From: Isoetes taiwanensis
Lineage: Eukaryota; Streptophyta; Lycopodiopsida; Isoetales; Isoetaceae
Length of the DNA: 64,000 nt
Assembly (NCBI GenBank): GCA_021234155.1
Contig: JAJEKV010000067.1
Location: forward strand, 1,858,755-1,922,754
Direction: 5' to 3'
Shown: piece after piece, positions 11,172 to 22,952 of the stretch
Numbering within the stretch: position 1 is the first letter of the stretch
Layout of the letters: each line of letters opens with the position of its first letter
Translations under genes and position numbers: made by a program
Notes under the pieces: model-generated
Seen by the model: only the letters and a program-made list of their open reading frames with translations
Databases searched by the model: none
Told to the model about the DNA's origin: nothing

Positions 11172-11693
11172 TTAAATGAAACCTGAAATGCTCTGGTTAA
11201 GGCTAATACCTTTCGCTACTTTCGTTATAACGCGCTCGGCTCCATCCAAATCGTTAACAAACAATCTAAGATTTCGTATCAAGCTCCTTAGATCATCACC
11301 TTTCTTGAATTGCGGGTTGCGCAATTTCATTTTCAGGATATCAATCGAGTAGGCGTCTTCTCCTCGTATCTTTTTAGGAGATACTTCCATATCTCTTCGG
11401 CTTTGTTTGTGCTGAATTTCAAGCACAATGTCACCACCCAGCTTTGCCATGATAATGGCTTTGGCAATCTCCTCCCTTTCGTCATCTGAAACTCTAGTTT
11501 CTTCAGATCCCGATGCTTTCGCTTTCACCTTAGATTTAGGTGGAATCTCCCTCTCCTTTGCTGGATCTACCAAATCCCACAGCTTGTCTACCTTCAGGGC
11601 CTGCATGATTTTGGCCTTCCAAAGCTGAAAGCCAATGTCTCCATCAAATACTTCAGTACTGTTGAGATAGGTCAATGCCAATCGGCTGGCCAT
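11172..11693 (-). pseudogene. Copia gag (capsid N-terminal part)
   Basis: Probable start ATG at 11693, only about 10 nt downstream of the tRNA primer site, giving MASRLALTYLNS. Contains FDGDIGFQLWKAKIMQAL and LWDLV, then LRSLIRNLRLFVNDL, as in UBN2-type copia gag. Ends in a premature stop; the nucleocapsid follows in another frame from 11161. An open frame extends upstream into the LTR, but that extension is not coding. Confidence 0.8.
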
Positions 11694-11703
11694 ATCTGTT
11701 CTT

Positions 11704-11715
11704 GCTCTGATACCA
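11704..11715 (-). promoter_or_regulatory. Copia primer-binding site (initiator-Met tRNA)
   Basis: GCTCTGATACCA on the plus strand, which is TGGTATCAGAGC on the element strand, one base from the 5' LTR. Confidence 0.93.
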
Positions 11716-11716
11716 C

Positions 11717-11924
11717 TGTTGGTTACAGAGATTCTGGAGCCCACCGGTCTGTTACAGACTGTATCTGAGCCCACTAGTTTGTTATGGGTTGCTTCCCCTT
11801 TTTAGCTTCTCCCGATCCTGCGTCTGTTGCGTTCCCCTGATCAGAAGTCACACCGCCTTCCACGGTTGGGCCACGTGTACACGTCTTACTCTTCCATGTT
11901 TTATCGTAAAGGCTAAATACAACA
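11717..11924 (-). repeat. Copia 5' LTR with 167 bp internal deletion
   Basis: 208 bp, same ends as the 375 bp LTR. The missing 167 bp lie between two TTGCTTCC copies (7117-7124 and 7284-7291 in the full LTR); only one remains here. Since this is the 5' LTR, loss of part of the promoter region is likely. Confidence 0.92.
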
Positions 11925-11929
11925 GCTAG
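11925..11929. repeat. Target site duplication of copia element (right)
   Basis: GCTAG, matching 7040-7044. It shares its last base with the GCTAC duplication of the neighbouring large element. Confidence 0.88.
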
Positions 11930-11933
11930 CTAC

Positions 11934-13509
11934 TGTGACATTCCAGCACAGTATACGGTCCCAGGACGTATACTGTACTGCCTCATCACACGTAGACGCC
12001 ACTCCGACTGACGTGTACGCCGACGTGTAGCCAGGTGGGTAGCCCCTAGGGGGCAACTTGCTAGGTATGTGCATTTATTATTAATGTGCATATTTACCAA
12101 TGTGCACATTTATTAAGGTGCACACCTTTCCATGTAGATACAGTTATGCCACCTAGCCATTAAAGGCAAGTGGGCCATACCCAATTATCCCACATACCTA
12201 AAGGGATAATTGGAAACCCTAGCCCTAACCCCTTGTCTATTTAGGTAGGAGAAACCCTAACTTGCCCATTTTCGTTCCTAGGGTTTTAGAACTCTGTTTT
12301 GGCTGCTCCAAGAGCCAAAACCGCCTCCCAGACTCTGTCTGAGCGAATTGCACCATTAGTTTCCCTTGATTCGAGCAGTTTATCCGGATGGTCGAGTTCA
12401 GAGCAGGAGGAGCAAGCCAAGGATTAGGTATTTCGTTAATTTAATAGTTTAAGCCATCCTCCAGGCTTTGTGTCAGTAGGTTTAGCCTATTAAATTGCCC
12501 ATAGCAGCCATCTAGATCTCTAGATACCAAGCTCTAACTAAAGAACCTAACTCTATGATATAGATTAGATCTTGTTCTTTAGTTCTTCTGTGATGTGTAT
12601 GATGATGTATCTCTGTGAACTCATTGTATTGGGAAGGGGGGTAGAGACCCTAAAGCCTGGTAGTTGATGCTCCTAGCTAGCCTCTTTAGCACACTGTAAA
12701 TTCGGCCTGTGTACAAGAACCACACCTGGTTGTGGGTGAAGGGGCCAGACTGACTAAGAAGGAGGTTCGTGTTCTGACTCTTGAACGATCCCTCCGGGTG
12801 TGTAAGGCCCACCAGGGATCATTGTGACTAGGTCTAATGGCTTGCCAGTCCCGGGCAAGGCATGGGCTCGACACCGTGGAGTGGTGTTCACTTTCCGGTG
12901 GGTTCGGTTCGAATAAGGGCGGTGGCCCTCTAGTCACCTTGAGTCGGCATGTAGATCTCTAGAGGGAGTGATCCCTACCGCCCCATCGGGCGGGGAGATG
13001 CAACCCGAGGGAATAGCCCCTTGGCTATGCATCCCCGGCGGGCTCTGGCCAGTCCCAACACTTTTCAGCCTACTCGCAAAGTGTGCATGGGGAGGGGCCC
13101 GGATGGAGTGGACAACCCTAAGCCATGTTCTTATGCCAGCCAAATCCATTGCCATGAATTCATGCGCAATGAACTCACGGAGACCCAAGCCGTCAGTCAT
13201 TCCCTTGAGTCTGAGCCTTGGGTAGGATTCCCCATGTGATGTACTGATCTTTGTCTATGCAGATATGTGATGAGCCATCCTTCGAGATGGTTATGTGATG
13301 TTGATGTTGTATACTGACATGTATGTTTACGCTTCCGCAGCTAGGTAGGCCCTGAGGAAGACAGGGTAAATGACCTCTTCATTCTTCCCACTGGAACTCA
13401 TCAAGTTTGCAGTGATAACGGAGGGCCCCATGACGCGATGGAGCTGGTATGGGGATGAACTCCTGTTTGTATATGGTGCGGGCACCGTATATGAGTAGGG
13501 GACGTCAGA
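11934..13509 (+). repeat. 5' LTR of the large element
   Basis: Starts TGTGACATTCC, ends GACGTCAGA. It contains a TATACGG/GTATACT-rich start, several ACGTGT (ABRE-like) motifs near 12000-12030 and the CCCTAACCCC run near 12227. Near-identical over its length to 46438-48012, with small differences concentrated at CTG, CAG and CCGG sites. Short open frames here (for example 12686-12937 minus, 12968-13225 plus) are not conserved as proteins between LTR copies. Confidence 0.9.
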
Positions 13510-13510
13510 G

Positions 13511-13522
13511 TGGTATCAGAGC
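13511..13522 (+). promoter_or_regulatory. Primer-binding site, leader copy A
   Basis: TGGTATCAGAGC, complementary to the 3' end of initiator-Met tRNA, one base after the 5' LTR. Confidence 0.92.
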
Positions 13523-15379
13523 AATGTTCTTGGAGACCAAGAGCAAAGCACTGACCATGCTCCTGGTAGTACTAACTTGATAGGATCCTCAAACCTCGAA
13601 AAATGGGAAAAAATTTTCTCGTTTTTGTAGTATATGCTAAGCTAGTAACAAGTTAAGTGAATGAGAACATAAAAAGACTAAAATTAGTGAGCCAAAGTCT
13701 TCAAAGGCAAGCTGGTCTCACACGTCGCGCCAGCTAGTTAAGTGAATGAGAACATAAAAAGACTAAAATTAGTGAGCCAAAGTCTTCAAAGGCAAGCTGG
13801 TCTCACACGTCGCGCCAGGACAGATAATGAGAATCTCATTTTCAGGCTGGGCGCAACGTGTGAGACATTGATCCCAAAACATCGTGCAAAGTCGTGAATT
13901 TTAGAAAAGTAACTTAGTCTGGGCGCAACGTGTGAGACCATGCTTTGAGACCATGCCCCAAAAGTGCCCAAAACTGCTCCAAATCGACCAAATAAGGGGT
14001 CAATTCTGCCTAACTCGACGAATCTAGCAGAATTAGAGCCTTATATCATCCAAATTGGACAAGTTTAACCCATTTAGAGCCAATGTCTCACACGTTGCTC
14101 CAGGACCGAAAATGAAAAGTTCATTATTGGTCTGGGCGCAATGTGTGAGACCTCCAAACTTTGAACCTCCATAACTTGAGCTACAGAGCTCCAAATCGCC
14201 TGAAATTTGTTGCAATAGGACCGTTAGATAGCTCAAATGTCAAACCCCAGCTCAAAATGACCAAAATTGCTCAAACCCTTGAATTGTTTTCCCAAACTGT
14301 GGTTTGTTTGTAAATAGGAGCATATCCCATTAGTACCTCGCAAGTATTGCTCTCGGCTCAAAGCTGATGCCTTACTCCTAGATAGAAGTGCCCAAGAACA
14401 CCCCTTTGTTATAGTCATCTAGACCTCAGCATAGCAATCCAAGTCCAACTGTTGGTACATCACCTCTGCTCATGCCAAAGGCATAAACCTTGACCTAATT
14501 TTGTGTCCTTGTAATAGAGTTTGACTTATACAGCCGCCACATTGACACTCCCTATTGCCAGGATACCTAGAAAGGAGCTAGAGTCTAGAGCTGCCCAAGT
14601 CACTCCATGTGTAGAGATTGGACTCCCCCAAACCAACTTTGCTAGGACCTTAGAGTATGCCTCAAACATCATGGAGGTTTTGCAAAACAACCCTCATGTC
14701 ATGCCATACCACACGTCCTAATGTCCATAGATTTGGAGATTATAGATATGTCTCCAGTAATGCTGCTCGAGCCATCTTGCTTGCTTATAGAGCCCAAAAT
14801 GTTGTAGGAGAGCCCTTCAAGTGGACCCTTAGACTCTAGAATATCTGGCGTTGCTTTAAGAAACCTGGGGCGAGCCCAGCAAAGAAGAGCTAGAGGCGCA
14901 ACTTCTTGAAGACATAAAGGTCCCAGCCGATGTACAGACAGATAAGGAGAGGAGACCCAAAAGGCAGACCCAAGAGAGGGAAGCACAACGACAAACACCT
15001 CAACTGACAAACGAGTAGAACAGGACACCACCGGCCTATCATCAATCTTCATCAAATGGGAAGAATATTTGGTAACCAACGGCATCAAGAATTTTCTAGA
15101 TGTCAACCTCCCGGCTACCACGTCCACGAGCTCACATCAGAAAGAGGATCTCGACGCCTTCACCAACTCGACGCACATGAGTTTAAAATGGAAGAACGCA
15201 AGGCAGCAAAATACAGGTGCAGGAAGACGTTAGACATCGATGCCGCGTTAGCGTCACGAGCTAGGGCCAGAGGGCATAATCTTCCGTCGAGGAGAGAACT
15301 CATGGCGACACAGGAGCGTGTAGAAACCGCAGGGAAGATCACCACGACCTTGCAGCCCAGCAGCTCAAGCGAATGTCAT
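13523..15379 (+). other. Leader of large LTR element, copy A
   Basis: Untranslated leader, nearly identical to 38719-40559 and, with many scattered changes, to 20651-22585. It contains an 85 bp tandem duplication (13651-13735, 13736-13820) and six copies of a 20 bp motif in both orientations: GGTCTCACACGTCGCGCCAG at 13714 and 13799, its reverse form at 13847, 13919 and 14132, and a variant forward copy at 14085. A 66-codon frame (14521-14721) is preserved in all three copies, but the copies are too similar for that to show selection. No gag homology recognised. The leader stops at GAATGTCATGCA, where the TIR of the Ulp1-bearing element begins. Confidence 0.75.
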
Positions 15380-15392
15380 GCATGAAAGGGTG
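15380..15392 (+). repeat. Left inverted terminal sequence of Ulp1-bearing transposon
   Basis: GCATGAAAGGGTG, inverted at 38684-38696 (CACCCTTTCATGC). In leader copy C the sequence GAATGTCATGCAACATC is uninterrupted, so the boundary lies within or just after GTCATGCA. Because GTCATGCA exists in the target, the true TIR may be only TGAAAGGGTG. Confidence 0.6.
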
Positions 15393-15751
15393 GGCAAAAA
15401 AAGGGACACTTTTATACATTTACATTTGGCAAAATGTAAAAAAATTCCCCTTGAGGTCTCATTTATTAGGGGGTACCTAATTTTCAAACGGGTTGGGAAA
15501 CTTTAATGCACTAATTTTCAAAAAAAAAAAAAAAAAAAAAAGACCTCCTTCCTCGATTCTTTGATCCCGCCCATTCCCAACCCTGCTGCTCCCGCCATAG
15601 CCAGACCTTTGCAAGGTCGATCATGGACCCTAAGCCCTGATACTCTCCCATTATCACCTAGACCAGGGCGCTAGGGTTTAGGCTGCAGGAGGGTGTGATT
15701 TTGTGCATTCATTAGTGATTGATCAAGCCCTATTAGTAGCAGCAAGAAGCA
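15393..15751. other. 5' flank of Ulp1 gene copy 1
   Basis: Contains the subterminal sequence of the TIR element, a poly(A) run of about 23 A (15519-15541), and the probable promoter or 5' UTR of the gene starting at 15752. No open frame. Confidence 0.5.
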
Positions 15752-18700
15752 ATGAAGCAGCAAGGTCGGATCAGTCCCAGGAAGTCGCCAAGAACCAAGG
15801 GTTTGAAGCCCATGGCAACCCCAGAGCCTAAGCCATCGAGCAGCAGCAGGAAACTAAAGACAACTCCTGGAAAATCTTCATTGCAGCCAGAGTTGCTCAA
15901 GGTTAGCATTAGACAGCTTAGGACCTACAATTTTGATTCGGTTTTTCAGTGCATTTGCAAGTGGTTCATGATGTTTGGGGCTCACGAACCACCCGGTGTT
16001 AGGGGTTACCAAGATGCCCGGGATCCAAGGGGTTTGGATGATGGCGATTTTCTTAAGAAATATGAGCATGTATTCGGCAAGACGGAGATCAATAACCATC
16101 ACATTCCATTGTACTTTGCAAGGGCCTTTGCACTTCATTACAAAGGCATACAAATTGACTGGAATGAGGTAAAGGAGAATGCTATTTCTGCTAAAAAAGA
16201 GCAAAAGGAGTCTGATGTTACACATGCAGTGACCCTAAAATCGTCCAATGTAAAAATATGCAAGGTAAATCTGCCACAGGTCGGTTTAGTACAGATGGAT
16301 GGGTTGAAGAAATTGGTTGAGAGTAGACTTGTGGATGCTACTATCTTGATTAGCAGATTGAAGGAGTTGAAGGACAAGAGGAAGCTACTTGAATCCGAGA
16401 TTTGCAGGCTAGAGAGTGAGAGAAGCACATTAAGTAGGGTTGTCCAAAAATCTGATGCACAGATAAACACTCAGCTTGCCAAAATTCTGACACTAAAGGC
16501 AGCAGGGCAGCCAATAGATTTGCAAATGGCATTGGCAAGTCACTTTGAAGAGGAAAAATCAAGTTTTATGGAGGAGATGAAAAATTTAACAAAGCCAATC
16601 GAAGACATGACTTCTGAGTTGCAGACATTAGCCACTGCCATCCATGAAATCAGCAAGGATTTGGAGATGAATGAAATTAGTGAGAGTAGGATAAAGGACA
16701 TGATGTTACATCTTGAAACATCAGATGTAATTACCTTGCATCCCAAATTCGTTCTTGCAAGTAGATAGTAAGGCATCAAATCCTCGTATGAAGAACACAT
16801 CTTTGCTCTTGCAATGCATGCCTTGATGATAGTATTTTGGTGTTGCCATCATGTGGACATCCCTATCGCCTTCTTTGTCTCTCATACCACAGTGTCTCTA
16901 CTTCCGAACCAGTGTGTTTTTCATTGTCTTTGGCCTCAAGAACTTCGTGCAAATATGGGAATTTCTACTCAAGGTAATTTGTTCACTTGATTTCATTTTT
17001 ACGTTGTAGAAATACTTTTTGATATGCAAGTGCTTATTTTTAGATATGTATTTGTTTGATAGAGTACTGAATCGACATTTACCTTCTACATAGACTTAAG
17101 TTTTGTTGTTCTGGAGAATGAATGTAGTTCAAGGTGCTTGGATTTGGATCTGTACATTCTTTCTGTCATTTACATTTCTTTCATGTACATGCTTTCTTGC
17201 TTCACTTAAATTTCTGTCATGTACATGCTTTCTTGCATAACTTACAGACCTGTCTCATGTAGATGCTTTCTTGCATGACTTACATTTATTGACACTTTAC
17301 ATTCTTGATTCCTTGTTTGCTAGTTTTGATTACATTTACTTTTTGTTTTGCAGAAATAGGGAGCATCAAGAAACCTGAACCTGCTGTAACAGGTAATGTA
17401 AACATGTAGATGATTTGTAAACATGTAGAATTTTTTCAGATCTGAGTCTAGCTAATTAGCCATTGTCATATGCAGGTGTGAAGCCATTCCTTGAAGGAAG
17501 AACCTTGCTACCTGAATTCTCAGATGTTTCAGAACCTAAACCAACCAAGGATGATGCCATGTCCGACGGGACTCCTTCTACATCAGCATCACCTATTAAG
17601 GCATTCTCTCACAGCTCGGGAAAGACAGAATCAGGAAAGTTTGTGGAGATGGCAATGCCCAGAATCAGTAAGTTCAAATTTAATTGAGTTGATATAAGCT
17701 TCAATATTATTTCAGGTTGCTAATTTGTAAGATGTGTGATTGCAGGTGGAATTAGTCTTCAAGAGGAGATCCCAAATTTGATGCCGAAGTTGGCTTCCTT
17801 GACTCAAAGAACAGTTCCTATCAAAGGTGAGCAGACACTTTTATTTTTGTATGGTGTCATCATTAATTTAGCTTATATTTGTCCATTCATACAGCTGAAG
17901 TAGGTGGCGAGAATATTGACCAAAAAATCCCTACTGCCACAGAAGAAGTACCAGCCATTGTTGAGGTTTCTACAATAGGTGCGCCATTTAATGAATGTTC
18001 TTTTAACTTGTTTTCTGATAGTATAGGTATTTAGCTACTTAATTCTTTAGTTGTGTTTGTCTTACACTACCTATTCGAGCACTTCATATGTACTTGCTGG
18101 TCTTGAAGCTCAATATGTTTTCCATTTGCTGCCCGAAAAAAATGGCAGCAGACTTGCTTAGCTAGTTTTGGTTTTTAAAGCTCATCAAACAGTAACATTT
18201 GTTCATGAGGTGCATATTCTCTAACTGGTTATGGCAGATGAAGATAAGAAAGCACCGGTGACTATAGAAACGATTATCGTGAAGGAGGAGGATGCTCCCC
18301 AAATAACAAGCGGAAAACTTCGAGTTTAAAGGATGCACTAGCTAAGAGTGCAGCTAAGAAAAGGTATGCACTTCATCTTAACTCACACCATTTCTTCAAC
18401 TCACACCATTTCTTGTAGGCAAAAATCTGTTGAAGACACAAAATCTCTTGAAGATTCTATCCGTTGAAGAATCGATCGATGCAAAGGTAATATTATGAAA
18501 CATTTGTTTTATGCACCCGCATGATACTTGACACTTCAATTTGATCCTTGTAGGATCATGCATGAGAAACTGTATTCTTACGCCTTTCGTGCCTTTCAAT
18601 GATAGCCCCCGATCCTCCCATGAAGGTGGTGACGATATTGACCTTGAAGAACTCTGTGCACCCGGATCAAGAATGACAAGCCGCCTTATTGAATGGTATG

Positions 18701-19517
18701 GCGTGTATGCACAAGGTGTTGTAGATGTAATTCTGATTTCATCTCCTATTCTTTGTGTATTTATAATGAAGTATAATTATGACCTTATCTTCTTGTAGGT
18801 ACTGCATCATAATTTGCCATCGAATTGGAAGAAGAACAAGATTTTCTTTTATCCATCTTTAACTTTCACTTGTTCAAAGGAAGCTTCTGACAAGTAAGAA
18901 AAAAACCGAGGCCTCAAGAAACATTGTAGATATTGTGAAAACGAGGGAATGAAAAAGGCTGGTTATGTCAAAATGCCAAGTATGTTCTTCTACCGTGCTT
19001 GAGAATGAGCACTTTGTGTTGGCTATATTTGCCTTTGCGAGGAAGGGAATCCTATAGTTCTTCGTGCACCATCGATTCATATATTGAATAGTCTGAAAGC
19101 TTTTGCGACAAATGAGAAGGCAATTAGAGGGTATGCATTTCTATCTACTTTCTCCCATTCCTGTCTACTTAAATATTTACATTTCTACTTTTAAATGTGC
19201 ATGTGCAGGCTTCATACGCAGATATTGACTCAATCAATGAGTCAAACCTCAAGCGGTGTTGATTGTATTCGCAGAAATAATGTGAAGGGGCTTGAACATC
19301 TTGAAGTACCTCAGCAGCCCGATCTGTCGAATTGCGGCTTGTATGTGATGGCCTGCATGCACAAATTTGTGAACGCAGTTGTCAGAAATAAGGAGTTGAA
19401 GGTAAGTGTCCAATTCTCTTGCAAGCTTTTAGTTTACACAATTTTTACATTTCTGTTTGCTTTAATGCACTATGCACAGGTTACAGCAGGCTGGTTTTCA
19501 CACGATTATGCGCTAGG
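15752..19517 (+). pseudogene. Coiled-coil / RING / Ulp1 protease gene, copy 1 (interrupted)
   Basis: Multi-exon gene starting at ATG 15752 (MKQQGRISPRK). Exons judged from GT..AG borders: 15752-16973, 17354-17392, 17476-17667, 17746-17826, 17895-17978, 18238-18363, 18419-18486, 18554-18726, 18799-19130, 19209-19401, 19480 onward. Exon 1 encodes a basic N-terminus, a domain around FDSVFQCICKWFMMF, and a long coiled coil (about residues 180-330). A RING-type Cys/His cluster follows but is thrown out of frame near 16745 by changes at a CAG/CTG-rich spot. The C-terminal Ulp1 (C48) domain has His in ENEHFVLA (codon 19010-19012), Gln in VPQQPD, and Cys in DLSNCGLYV (19333-19335). The last exon is cut at 19517 by a junction into LTR sequence, so this copy lacks its stop. 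Confidence 0.75.
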
Positions 19518-20637
19518 TCGGTCGAGCAGGAGGAGCAAGCCAAGGATTAGGTATTTCGTCAATTTAATAGCTTAAGCCATCCTCCAGGCTTTGTGTCAGT
19601 TGGTTTAGCCTATTAAATTGCCCATAGCAGCCATCTAGATCTCTAGATACCAAGCTCTAACTAAAGAACCTAACTCTATGATATAGATTAGATCTTGTTC
19701 TTTAGTTCTTCTGTGATGTGTATGATGATGTATCTCTGTGAACTCATTGTATTGGGAAGGGGGGTAGAGACCCTAAAGCCTGGTAGTTGATGCTCCTAGC
19801 TAGCCTCTTTAGCACAATTGTAAATTCGGCACTGTGTACAAGAACCACACACGGTTTGTGGGTGAAGGGGCCGAGGCCGACCAAGAAGGAGGTTAGTGTT
19901 CGACTCTTGAGCGATCCCTCGGTGTGTAAGGCCTCTAGGGGATCATTGTGACTAGGTCTAATGGCTTGCCCCCGAGTGCGGGCAAGGCATGGGCTCCCGA
20001 CACCCGTGGAGTGGGTGTTCACTTTCGGTGGGTTGGTCGAATAAGGGCGGTGGCCCTCTAGTCACCTTGAGTCGGCATGTAGATCTCTAGGGGGAGTGAT
20101 CCCACCGCCCCATGGGGCGGGAGATGCAACCCGGGGAATAGCCCCTTGGCTATGCATCCGTGGACTCTGATCAGTCCCAACACTTTTCAGCCTACTACTC
20201 GCAAAGTGTGCACGGGGAGGGGGCGGATGGAGTGGACAACCCTAAGCCATGTTCTTATGCCACCAAATCCATTGCCATGAATGCATGCTCCGAATGAACT
20301 CACGGAGACCCGGCCGTCGATCATTCCCTTGAGTCCGAGCCTTGGGTAGGATTCCCCATGTGATGTCTCGATCTTTGTCTATCTTGAGATATGTGATGAG
20401 CCATCCTTCGAGATGGTTATGTGATGTTGATGTTGTATACTGACATGTATGTTTACGCTTCCGCAGCTAGGTAGGCCCTGAGGAAGACAGGGTAAATGAC
20501 CTCTTCATTCTTCCCACTGGAACTCATCAAGTTTGCAGTGATACGTGGAGGGCCCTGTATCAGTATGGAGCTGGTATGGGGGATGAACTCCTGTTTGTAT
20601 ATGGTGCGGGCACCGTATATGAGTAGGGGACGTCAGA
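19518..20637 (+). repeat. Partial LTR of the large element (5' truncated)
   Basis: Sequence homologous to the LTR from about position 12391 to 13509, joined directly to the last exon of Ulp1 copy 1 with GGTCG shared at the junction. It carries more small differences from the other two LTRs than they do from each other, mostly at CTG, CAG and CCGG sites (for example CACACCTGGTTG read as CACACACGGTTTG). It is the head of a second 7.1 kb unit. Confidence 0.85.
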
Positions 20638-20638
20638 G

Positions 20639-20650
20639 TGGTATCAGAGC
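20639..20650 (+). promoter_or_regulatory. Primer-binding site, leader copy B
   Basis: TGGTATCAGAGC, same context as at 13511; distance between the two sites 7128 bp. Confidence 0.85.
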
Positions 20651-22585
20651 AATGTTCTTGGAGACCAAGAGCAAAGCACTGACCATGCTCCTGGTAGTAC
20701 TAACTTGATAGGATCCTCAAACCTCGAAAAATGGGAAAAAAATTTCTCGTTTTTGTAGTATATGCTAAGCTAGTAACAAGTTAAGTGAATGAGAACATAA
20801 AAAGACTAAAATTAGTGAGCCAAAGTCTTCAAAGGCAAGCTGGTCTCACACGTCGCGCCAGCTAGTTAAGTGAATGAGAACATAAAAAGACTAAAATTAG
20901 TGAGCCAAAGTCTTCAAAGGCAAGCTGGTCTCACACGTCGCGCCAGGACAGATAATGAGAATCTCATTTTCAGGCTGGGCGCAACGTGTGAGACATTGAT
21001 CCCAAAACATCGTGCAAAGTCGTGAATTTTAGAAAAGTAACTTAGTCTGGGCGCAACGTGTGAGACCATGCTTTGAGACCATGCCCCAAAAGTGCCCAAA
21101 ATCTGCTCCAAATCGATCAAATAAGGGTCAATTTCTGCCTAACTTCGGTGAATCTAGCAGAATTAGAGCCTTATATCATCCAAATTGGACAAGTTTAACC
21201 CATTTAGAGCCAATGTCTCACACGTTGCTCCAGACCGAAAATGAAAAGTTCATTATTGGTCCAAGGCGCAATGTGAGACCTCCAAACTTTGAACCTCCAT
21301 AACTTGAGCTCTGAGAGCTCCAAATCGCTGAAATTTGTTGCAATAGGACCGTTAGATAGCTCAAATGTCAAACCCCAGCTCAAAATGACCAAAATTGCTC
21401 AAACCCTTGAATTGTTTTCCCAAACTGTGGTTTGTTTGTAAATAGGAGCATATCCCATTAGTACCTCGCAAGTATTGCTCTCGGCTCAAAGCTGATGCCT
21501 TACTCCTAGATAGAAGTGCCCAAGAACACCCTTTGTTATAGTCATCTAGACCTCGGCATAGCAATCCAAGTCCAACTGTTGGTACATCACCTCTGCTCAT
21601 GCCAAAGGCATAAACCTTGACCTAATTTTTGTGTCCTTGTAATAGAGTTTGACTTATCTGGCCGCCACATTGACACTCCCTATTGCCAGGATACCTAGAA
21701 AGGAGCTAGAGTTTAGAGCTGCCCAAGTCACTCCATGTGTAGAGATTGGACTCCCCCAAACCAACTTTGCTAGGACCTTAGAGTATGCCTCAAACATCAT
21801 GGAGGTTTTGCAAAACAACCCTCATGTCATGCCATACCACACGTCCTAATGTCCATAGATTTGGAGATTATAGATATGTCTCCAAATTTGCTTTCGAGCC
21901 ATCTTGCTTGCTTATAGAGCCCAAAATGTTGTAGGAGAGCCCCTTCAAGTGGACCCTTAGACTCTAGAATATAATGGCGTTGCTTTCGGGGCTGTGGGGC
22001 GAGCCACGTAAGAGCTAGAGGCGCAACTTCTTGAAGACATAAAGGTCCCACCGATGTACGCATGCGGATAAGGAGAGGAGACCCAAAAGGCGCACTCCAA
22101 GAGAGGGAAGCACAACGACAAACACCTCAACCGACAAACGAGTAGAACGGGACACCAGGCCTATCATCAATCTTCATCAAATGGGAAGAATATTTGGTAA
22201 CCAACGGCATCAAGAATTTTCTAGATGTCAACCTCCCACGCCCTACCATCGCCCACGAGCTCACATGAGTTTAAAAGAAGATCTCCGGCAAAGCCTTCAC
22301 CAACTTCGATGCCGCTATTACATGAGTTTAAAATGGAAGAACATAAAGGCGACAAATAGAAAAAAGGAGAAGAGCGTTAGACATCGATGCGGCGTGGGTA
22401 CACGAGCTAGGGGCCAAAGGGCATAATCTTTTCAAAAAATTAAAAAAAAAAAGGAGAGAACTCATTCCTTTTTTCTTTTGATCCGCGCCCTTTCCCAACC
22501 CCTCAGCCCATAGTAGAAACCGCCATCATGGGAAGATCACCACGCAGGTTTGGGGCCAGGAGGGTGTGGCTCGGCGAATGTCATT
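20651..22585 (+). other. Leader of large LTR element, copy B
   Basis: Second copy of the leader with the same 85 bp tandem duplication and inverted motif set. From about 21870 onward it shows clustered substitutions and indels absent from copies A and C. Between about 22430 and 22570 it is an interleaved mosaic of leader pieces and pieces matching the sequence around 15510-15690. Confidence 0.75.
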
Positions 22586-22598
22586 GCATGAAAGGGTG
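22586..22598 (+). repeat. Left inverted terminal sequence, second copy
   Basis: GCATGAAAGGGTG, the counterpart of 15380-15392 in the duplicated unit. Confidence 0.6.
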
Positions 22599-22952
22599 GG
22601 CAAAAAGGGACACTTTTATACATTTACATTTGGCAAAATGTAAAAAATTCCCCTTGAGGTCTCATTTATTAGGGGTACCCTAATTTTCAAGCGGGTTGGG
22701 AAACTTTTAATGCACTAATTTTCAAAAAAAAAAAAAAAGACCTCCTTCCTCGATTCTTTGATCCGCCCATTTCCCAACCCCTGCCTTGCTCCGCCATAGC
22801 CGGACCTTTGCAAGGTCGATCATGGACCCTAAGCCACGATACTCTCCCATTATCACCTAGACCGTGGCTTAGGGTTTAGGCTGGGAGGAGAGGGTGTGAT
22901 TTTGTGCATTCATTAGTGATTGATCAAGCCCTATTAGTAGTAGCAAGAAGCA

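Larger units (their letters stand above)
7045..11924 (-). mobile_element. Ty1/copia LTR retrotransposon, complete but inactive
   Basis: A 4.9 kb element lies on the minus strand, bounded by LTRs beginning TGTTGG and ending CAACA and by a 5 bp target duplication GCTAG. The polypurine tract is at 7420-7431 and the primer site, complementary to initiator-Met tRNA, at 11704-11715. Domain order on the minus strand is gag, zinc knuckle, protease, integrase, reverse transcriptase, RNase H, which is the copia order. The LTRs differ by about four substitutions over the 208 aligned bases, so the insertion is fairly recent, yet the coding region has several frameshifts. The element sits directly beside the left LTR of the large element starting at 11934. 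Confidence 0.95.

Noticed and set aside
12934-13225. Protein-coding genes in the LTRs
   Set aside because: Open frames overlap on both strands and are not preserved as proteins between the LTR copies.
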